DNA of 11,279 nucleotides from Baffinella frigidus (lineage: Eukaryota; Cryptophyceae; Cryptomonadales; Baffinellaceae). The stretch covers positions 626,122-637,400 of the forward strand of contig MU646424.1 in the NCBI GenBank assembly GCA_026770585.1, in the 5' to 3' direction. How positions within the stretch are numbered: position 1 is the stretch's first letter; each line of letters starts with the position of its first letter. The position numbers were made by a program, and so were the translations under genes. The notes beneath the pieces were generated by a model that saw nothing but the letters and a program-made list of their open reading frames with translations, made no database searches and was not told the DNA's origin. Of the stretch, positions 1 to 5,309 are shown piece by piece.

Positions 1-95
1 AGGGTTTAGGGTTTAGGGTTTAGGGTTTAGGGTTTAGGGTTTAGGGTTTAGGGTTTAGGGTTTAGGGTTTAGGGTTTAGGGTTTAGGGTTTAGGG
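1..95 (+). repeat. Perfect TTTAGGG telomere repeat array
   Basis: About 13.5 uninterrupted copies of the heptamer TTTAGGG, the Arabidopsis-type telomere repeat, starting at the first base of the window. The G-rich strand is the plus strand. At a true left chromosome end the plus strand should read CCCTAAA, so the array points inward. It is therefore interstitial, the window comes from a right arm, or the contig end is inverted or misjoined. Confidence 0.95.
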
Positions 96-516
96 CTCAG
101 AGTGTAGGGTTGAGGGTTGAGAGTTTAGGGTTCAAGATTGAGGGTTCAGGGTTTAGGGTGTAGGGTGTAGGGTTTAGGGTTGAGGGTTTGGGTTTTGGGG
201 TTTGGGGGTTTAGGGTTTAAGGTTTATGGGTTTAGGGTTTAGGGTTTAGTGTTTAGAGTTAAGGGTGTAGGGTTTAGTGTTTCGGGTTTAGTGTTTCGGG
301 TTTAGTGTTGAGGGTTTAGGGTTGAGGGCTGACCACGCAGGGGTTAAGGGTTTGGGGTTTAGGGTTCAGAGTTTAGGGTTTATGGTTTAGGATTTGGGTT
401 TCAGGGTTCAGACTTTATGGTTTCGTGTTTGAGGTTTATGCCTCAAGGGTGTAGGGGTTAGGGTTCAGGGGTTAGGGTCTACGGTTTACGGTTTACAGTT
501 AGGGTTTTAGGGTTTA
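96..516 (+). repeat. Degenerate telomere-like repeats
   Basis: Continuation of the telomere array with many point changes: variants such as TTGAGGG, TGTAGGG, TTCAGGG, TTTCGGG and TTTATGG alternate with correct TTTAGGG. The decay is gradual and ends near 516, where unique DNA begins. This is the usual structure of the inner edge of a telomere or of an old interstitial telomeric tract. Confidence 0.9.
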
Positions 517-520
517 GATA

Positions 521-600
521 ACCTTATCCGTAGGAACCCCCCCTATGTCCCTACTGATTGCCTACCGTAGGGTCCTAGGTCTTATCGCTTAGGGTTATTC
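521..600 (+). repeat. Dispersed repeat R1, copy 1
   Basis: An 80-bp sequence that recurs at 5459-5538 in the same orientation with only a few differences. Shared blocks include CCTTATCCGTAGGAACCCC, TTGCCTACCGTAGGGTC and AGGTCTTATCGCTTAGGG. This copy sits exactly at the junction between telomere-like repeats and unique DNA. Its core CTACCGTAGGGTCCTAGG resembles the centres of the TIR elements at 3642-4557, so it may be a relative of them. Confidence 0.85.
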
Positions 601-1042
601 GAAACTCTTTCGAAGTCCGCTGTGTGGTCTTTGATTAGTTGACACCTTTTTGGGGTCGAAAAACTTCTAAACTTTCAAACTCTTTTGGTCAACTCACCTG
701 AAATTTGCTACACCATAAATTTCGCTGTGTATTTGGAGACCCGATGAGACAACGGGGATAGGGGTCGAAAGACCTTTATTAGGTCCATTGCATCTGTTTG
801 ACCAAGTTTCTTCCGCCTTCGCACGGCGAAGTCAAAACCTAAAACTCTAAAACTTCAAGACCACGCCAAAAGTGGCCATAATTGGAGCCCGTGTTCATGA
901 ATTCATTCCGGTCATTGAAGGCGAGTTTACTTTGAAAACAAAAGGATTTGGTGCACAGGTCATTGCTGCGTGGCCCACTCGAGGCTGAAAGAGGGAGTAT
1001 TTTAAATGTGGGGTTGTTAAATTTAGTACCAGTCGCGGGCAG

Positions 1043-1095
1043 GTTTGGCCACGTATCTGGGGGGACGGGAAACTCCCCCAGATACGTGACCAAAC
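1043..1095. repeat. Long perfect hairpin, 21-bp arms
   Basis: Left arm 1043-1063 (begins GTTTGGCCACG) and right arm 1075-1095 (ends CGTGACCAAAC) are reverse complements over 21 bp with one mismatch, which would be a G-U pair in RNA. The loop is 11 nt (1064-1074). No coding context is seen; it could be a foldback element or a structured RNA. Confidence 0.85.
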
Positions 1096-1240
1096 GCCCC
1101 TATTTGTGTGAAATTTACTACATACCCCTCCCCCTTCAATTTGTAAAGGAATTCTTGTTTTAAATAGTCACATTTCTAGCAGTGGGCCAGCCCTCTCAAG
1201 AGGAGGTCCATTCATCAATCCGCTTTTAATTCATGTACAA

Positions 1241-1301
1241 CCCACGGTAGGTCATTAGTGGGAATTTCAGGACGCAGCGGTTCGTTGCTTGGTACTAAAT
1301 G
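1241..1301. repeat. Dispersed repeat R2, copy 1
   Basis: A 61-bp sequence that matches 5177-5237 in the same orientation with 8 differences. It contains AATTTCAGGACGC and ends GGTACTAAATG. Read on the minus strand it encodes a short peptide containing NEPLRPEI and TNDL that is preserved in the second copy except for a stop, so it may be a relic of a coding element. I do not recognise the peptide. Confidence 0.8.
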
Positions 1302-2049
1302 GTATGTACCTATCTGGTGACATGCGACGGTTTGTCCTTTCCACGTCCCACCCGAATACAAGATTTCGAATCCGGGTACACAATTTAAAATAAGACTTGT
1401 AACGAGGGTGGGACAGCAGGCGTTTTGCGTGGTAACATGATGTTTCCCCACTCCTCCGTAAAATCTGAGACCACATTTGTACAACAGAATTGTACTTCAC
1501 CCAGGCGAGTTTAACTTCACCCAGGCGGGCCCTTCCTTTTCCTCTACTTTTTCCAACTAATTTAATGGGGCTGTCGACAACTTTTGGTCTGCTACTCCAC
1601 CCTCCTTCTAACTGAAATTCGGACAAATGACCTGGCGTTGCCTACGGCAATTCTTGGGCCCGGAAACGATCACCCCCAAACCGGATTCAATAATTTACCG
1701 GGTCCGTAATGGGTGGGTGAGCCGGTCGCTGATGGCGACCAAAAGATGCGGCTGTAAAACTATTTTGGACGCAATACAAGTCTTTTGGCCTTTTGTTTTT
1801 GGCCATCGACGCATCATAAATCGCCACCTTCGTCAAGATCGTCAAGATAAAGTATTTTATACCAAGGTTTGTATCATGCAAACATCGTACTGGATCGCGA
1901 CTCGGTACGAAATTTATATACAACACAAGGCAATATTGCAGAGAAACATACTGAAGACAGGGTTTCGAAACGCACCTGGAACGTTTCCCCCCAGTTTTGT
2001 TTTTGCCCTTTTCTACCGCGAAAGATCACACATTTCCTCTTTTGTCTCC

Positions 2050-2535
2050 GGAAGGTTTCAGAATATATCCTAAAGGTCTCATGATAAAGTCGGGAGGTTT
2101 TAGGATACAGTATGGAGGTTTCGGGATACAGTATGGAGGACTCAGGATAAAGTCTGGATGTCTCATGATATAGTCAAGGAGCCTTAGGATAGAGTGTTGA
2201 GGTCTCAGGATACAGTCAGAGATGCTCAGTAAGAGACAGGAGGTTTTAAGATAGACCCTGGAGGTCTCAGGGTGGAGTCTGGAGGTCTCAGGATAAATTT
2301 TTGAGAACTCAGGATAGAGTTCTCAGGACACATGGTAGAGCTCTGAGGTCTCAAAATGGAAGTTTGAGAACTTGGGATAGAGTGAGGGGGACTCAAGATA
2401 TAGTTTTGAGAAATCGAAATACACCAAGGGCCTAGCAGGATCCAGGATAGTGTAGGAGGGATCAGGACGGAGTCCAGAGGTCTGAAAGTACAGTTGTGGA
2501 GCCTCAGGATGGAGGGTTGAGGTCTACAGGACTCA
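2050..2535 (+). repeat. Degenerate 21-bp tandem array
   Basis: About 20 imperfect units with a period of about 21 bp and consensus near GGAGGTCTCAGGATAGAGTCT. The clearest units are in 2100-2180 and 2255-2300. Because 21 is divisible by three, the minus strand shows a spurious open frame of heptapeptides like ILRPPDS; this is a product of the repeat, not evidence for a gene. Confidence 0.85.
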
Positions 2536-2726
2536 AGACAACTCAGCAATTTGCGCTTGATTCGTGGAGGGTACCAGGTAACGGTACTCGTTGCCCGAAA
2601 ACTTTAAAAAGTGGTATCCAACCCCCCGGCAAGTTTTAGTTTTTAAACAAAAAACAGTAGTTATGCAAGAGGTTGATGGGTTCTTGATGATGCGAGGACG
2701 ACCTCCACGGAAAGGTCCACACATCC

Positions 2727-2851
2727 CGCGCCAGAGGGCTCGAAACATCCACTTTTGACATCTTTCAGAGGAAATCTACTAAATACTTAAGTCAACGACG
2801 CCAGGTCTGGCGTGGATAAGGCGTCGGTTTCCCTCGAGCCCTCTGGCGTGG
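2727..2851. mobile_element. MITE-like TIR element R3, copy 1
   Basis: The ends are inverted repeats: CGCGCCAGAGGGCTCGA at the left and TCGAGCCCTCTGGCGTG at the right match over 17 bp with one mismatch. The whole 125-bp unit recurs at 6020-6142, sharing GCTCGAAACATCCACTTTTG and GTGGATAAGGCGTCGGTTTC. Short, non-coding, TIR-ended and repeated: this fits a miniature inverted-repeat transposable element. No target-site duplication was clear. Confidence 0.75.
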
Positions 2852-3021
2852 TCTGAGGAGTCAGCCATATAAACGCTCGGCGTCTTTCCGACACAGTCGG
2901 ATCTCCGAGGATCTGTGTGGTAAAGAGCGGTCGCGTCCGTCCCTTCCTGCGTTTAAATCCGGGGATGTGTTTAATTTAAAAGAAAACGATGCCCTATTTG
3001 TTCATATGAGTTGGACGAAGG

Positions 3022-3055
3022 TTAATTAGGGCCCTAAGTAAATTTGATTAGGGCC
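3022..3055. repeat. Short dispersed repeat R4
   Basis: The stretch TTAATTAGGGCCCTAAGTAAATTTGATTAGGGCC closely resembles 5073-5105 inside the TIR element at 5013-5160. It is probably a fragment of another copy of that element, since the terminal inverted repeats are not found here. Confidence 0.6.
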
Positions 3056-3483
3056 AGAATCCGGTTTGATAGGCCATTTTTTTTTAAATCAACATGTTCC
3101 CGAATGAGTTTATGGAGGTCGCTACGTGCAAGCGGGTACTAAGCCCGTGTAAGAATACACCTCAGGTAGTAAAGAGGCGACGGCCTTCGTTTAGACGGAC
3201 GGTCAGCCTCCCTTACCCGCATGCACCCTTTATCCCCTCTCCACGAGCCTCTGCACTGGAGAGCTAAACGCGATCCGAAAGCAAAAATGCTTTCTCTGCA
3301 GTCCTTTCTACGGAAGGGCGTGTCGTTGGCATATGTTGGGCGAAATTAAAACCTAAAGGACCTAAAGGGCCAAATATTCCTTTTCAGCTCTGCGTTCGAA
3401 TCGGATGCTTAATGGTGGGAGTGCTACGGGGATTTTTGATTCACAAGAACCCAGAACCCGCACCGGATTTGGGGCCTGCGTGT

Positions 3484-3550
3484 TCTTAATTTAGTACCAG
3501 CGGGTAAACTAAATCTTGCGATTAGTCAATCCCCAGGTACTAATTTAAGA
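3484..3550. repeat. Foldback element, 20-bp arms
   Basis: Left arm TCTTAATTTAGTACCAG (3484 onward) and right arm ending GGTACTAATTTAAGA (3550) are reverse complements over about 20 bp with a few mismatches, around a 27-bp spacer. The motif AATTTAGTACCAG also occurs at 1021-1032 just left of the hairpin at 1043, so the two may be related. Confidence 0.7.
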
Positions 3551-3641
3551 GCATAGACACCGACCGAGGCATCCACCAACGGTGTTCCCCGGATATCCCT
3601 GTACGGTGATCCTGGGCGGGGGTGGGCGCGGCTCCTTATGA

Positions 3642-3760
3642 GCACGGTATCCCTTAAATGGCCATACCGTCAAATTTGACGGCCAAGAGGTCCTAGGCAG
3701 GTCCTAGGGCCCTACGGTAGGGCGTATGGGCCTACTGGCCACTTAAGGGATACCCCGTGC
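3642..3760 (+). mobile_element. MITE-like TIR element, family 1, copy a
   Basis: The ends GCACGGTATCCCTTAAATGG and CCACTTAAGGGATACCCCGT are inverted repeats over about 22 bp. The centre carries a perfect 16-bp palindrome CCGTCAAATTTGACGG and the palindrome CCCTACGGTAGGG. The element is nearly identical, in reverse orientation, to 4447-4557. No open frame fits inside, so any movement would depend on a transposase encoded elsewhere. Confidence 0.85.
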
Positions 3761-3941
3761 AGAGTGCAGACGCGATGCCAAGGCTGCCACCCACTTGTGT
3801 CATGTCCTGTACTCATCGCCTCCCTCCCTCTCTCACACACTCACTCATCGCCTCTCCCCTCCCACCCGCCCCCCCCCCACTGGCGCACTCACTCCCCCTC
3901 ACAGCGAAGTCGCTTGACAGCACCGCTGGGCCTCTCTACCA
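3761..3941. other. Pyrimidine-rich spacer between TIR elements
   Basis: Low-complexity CT and CA-rich sequence (TCCCTCCCTCTCTCACACAC near 3821) followed by GCGAAGTCGCTT at about 3903. A similar arrangement, CT-rich then GGGAAGTCGCTT, occurs around 4098-4315, so spacer and element may have been duplicated together. Short open frames here are products of composition. Confidence 0.6.
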
Positions 3942-4060
3942 TACAGGGGTACCCCGCGCATAAGAAATAGCCTCCCCCTAGGACCCTACAGTAGGACCAT
4001 GCCTAGGGTCCTATGGTGATCCCAGGGGGTGGGCGTTTCTTATCAGCGAGGTACTCCTGA
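3942..4060. mobile_element. MITE-like TIR element, family 2, copy b
   Basis: Left end TACAGGGGTACCCCGCGCAT and right end ATCAGCGAGGTACTCCTGA are imperfect inverted repeats of about 25-30 bp, continuing inward as AAGAAATAGCC and GGGCGTTTCTT. The centre has several CCTAGGACCCTAC-type blocks, partly self-complementary. The same ends occur in copy c (4158-4284), and a half copy adjoins family 1 at about 3600-3645. Confidence 0.8.
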
Positions 4061-4157
4061 AGTGGCCACGCCGGGTTCGATCCGTAATAAACGCACGTTT
4101 CTCTCTCTAGTGCCCGCCTCTCTCACACTCTCCACCCCCACCGCCCGCGGCAGTGGT

Positions 4158-4284
4158 GAGTACAGGGGTATCTCGCTCATAAGAAGCGCCCACCCCCATA
4201 GGACCACCATAGGACCCTAGACATGGTCCTACTGTAGGGTCCTAGGGGGGTGCGGTTTCTGATGAGCGAGGTACCCCTGTACTC
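4158..4284. mobile_element. MITE-like TIR element, family 2, copy c
   Basis: The best preserved copy of its family: arms of about 39 bp beginning GAGTACAGGGGTA at the left and ending TACCCCTGTACTC at the right, with only a few mismatches. The interior is made of GGACC/CCTAC blocks able to fold on themselves, so the whole 127 bp can form one long hairpin. It has no coding capacity; translations of its arms are spurious frames. Confidence 0.85.
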
Positions 4285-4335
4285 CCCTCCCCACAGACAG
4301 GGAAGTCGCTTTACACACGGCCATGCACCCCGAGA

Positions 4336-4402
4336 CCTCCTGAACCATTGCCTCGAGGACAGTGGCCAGTGCCTCCCGGGACGCCCTCTTTGGTTCAGGA
4401 GG
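4336..4402. repeat. Inverted repeat, 12-bp perfect arms
   Basis: CCTCCTGAACCA at 4336-4347 and TGGTTCAGGAGG at 4391-4402 are perfect reverse complements with a 43-bp spacer. It lies between two TIR elements and may be another, shorter element. Confidence 0.7.
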
Positions 4403-4446
4403 CGTGACGATCTATCGGGGTCCGCCTATGTTGGGAGCTCGAAGAA

Positions 4447-4557
4447 CCTATCCCTTGAGTGGCGAGTAGGCTCATACGCCCTACGGTAGGGTCCTAGGAC
4501 CTGCCTAGGACCTCTTGCGGGTCAAATTTGACCAGCTCGCCACTTAAGGGACATAGG
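4447..4557 (-). mobile_element. MITE-like TIR element, family 1, copy d
   Basis: Ends CCTATCCCTTGAGTGGCGAG and CTCGCCACTTAAGGGACATAGG are inverted repeats over 20-22 bp. Its reverse complement aligns along its length with copy a (3642-3760), including the palindrome around TCAAATTTGA and the block AAGAGGTCCTAGGCAGGTCC. It ends two bases from the TAG stop of the coiled-coil gene (4560-4562), so on the minus strand it forms the start of the 3' untranslated region. Confidence 0.85.
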
Positions 4558-4559
4558 AT

Positions 4560-4634
4560 CTACCGACCCGCCTGCGAGGCAGCAAGCTTCTCACGAAGGC
4601 TCTCGATGTCGCCTTGCGCCGCCATCATTTGCCG
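4560..4634 (-). CDS. Terminal exon of coiled-coil gene, with stop
   Basis: 75 nt, 24 codons plus TAG. It follows an acceptor CGCAG (4635-4639) and starts with RQMMAAQGDIESLREKL, an amphipathic helix pattern, ending AGR. The frame joins in phase 0 with exon 5374-5430. A partial second copy of its 5' half lies upstream at 4754-4783, and a shorter scrap at 4684-4697. The stop is two bases from a MITE end, so the original C-terminus may have been longer. Confidence 0.65.
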   Translation of the reverse strand, partial: RQMMAAQGDIESLREKLAASQAGR

Positions 4635-5270
4635 CTGCGCGTGGGGGGTTCGAGGTTAGGGTTTCGGGGTTAGGATTTCGGGTTTGCCGCTGCGCATGAG
4701 GGTTTCGGGTTTCGGGGTCAGGATTTCGGGTTTCGGGTTTCGGGATTAAGATTTGCGCCGCCATCATTTGCCGCTGTGCGTGGGGGGTTCGGGTTTCGGG
4801 GTCAGGATTTCGGGTTCCAGGTTTCGGTGTTCGGGTTTCGGTGTTAGGATTTCGGTGTTAGGGTTTCGGGTTTCGGGTTTCGGGTTTCGGGTTTCGGGGT
4901 AAGGGTGTCGGGGTTAGGGGTTCGGGTTTTGGGGTTACGGTTTCGGGGTCAGGATTTCGGGTTTCGGGACCTCCTCTTCCTCGGGGGCGTGTCTCGCGTC
5001 AGCCCCACTTTAATCTCGGAAGATAACTGAACCAGTTCCTTTTCAATATTTCAACAGGAGTTTGCATAGGAGAAATTAGTTAGGGCTTAGTAAATTTAAT
5101 TAGGCCTCCTAATGAAATGAAAACGCTAATTAGGGAACTGATTCAGTTATCTTTCGAGATGAACTTGGCTTGGTTTCCCACGACAGGTCGTTAGTCAGAA
5201 TTTCAGGACGCAACGGTTCGTTTCATGGTACTAAATGAGTGTGCGGTCCCACGTGAGAGGCAGATGAGAG

Positions 5271-5309
<39 letters not shown>

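Larger units (their letters stand above)
601..2049. other. Subtelomeric region with no supported gene
   Basis: Apart from the hairpin at 1043-1095 and the repeat at 1241-1301, which are listed separately, this stretch looks like unique DNA of mixed composition. The open frames in it are short and overlap on both strands. None shows a recognisable motif, a coding-like codon pattern or flanking splice signals. A plus-strand frame at 1627-2073 is the longest and I do not consider it a gene. Confidence 0.6.
2852..3641. other. Region without a supported gene
   Basis: No coding signal was found. Small structures present are a perfect 5-bp hairpin at 2887-2899 (CCGAC...GTCGG), a TATAAA at about 2868 with no gene to serve, a 7-bp hairpin at 3277-3294 (GAAAGCA...TGCTTTC), repeat R4 at 3022-3055 and the hairpin at 3484-3550. 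Positions 3600-3641 resemble the right half of the TIR element at 3942-4060. Confidence 0.55.

Noticed and set aside
1627-2073. Plus-strand open frame of 148 codons
   Set aside because: No recognisable motif, mixed codon use, many rare residue runs, and no repeat or neighbour support; could be a chance frame. A protein search would settle it.
2226-2549. Minus-strand open frame with heptapeptides like ILRPPDS
   Set aside because: Explained by the degenerate 21-bp tandem repeat, which keeps frame; units vary without favouring synonymous changes.
4068-4090. GGGTTCGATCC, resembling a tRNA T-arm loop
   Set aside because: No matching 5-bp T-stem and no acceptor or anticodon arms around it.
4029-4489. 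Small plus-strand frames containing YRGISLIRS and FLMSEVPLY
   Set aside because: They arise from the terminal repeats of the TIR elements, whose non-coding palindromic structure explains the sequence better.
4973-4999. Possible micro-exon on the minus strand encoding APEEEE before GTCCCG
   Set aside because: The nearest AG gives 22 nt, which would break the otherwise consistent phase between 5374-5430 and 4560-4634.
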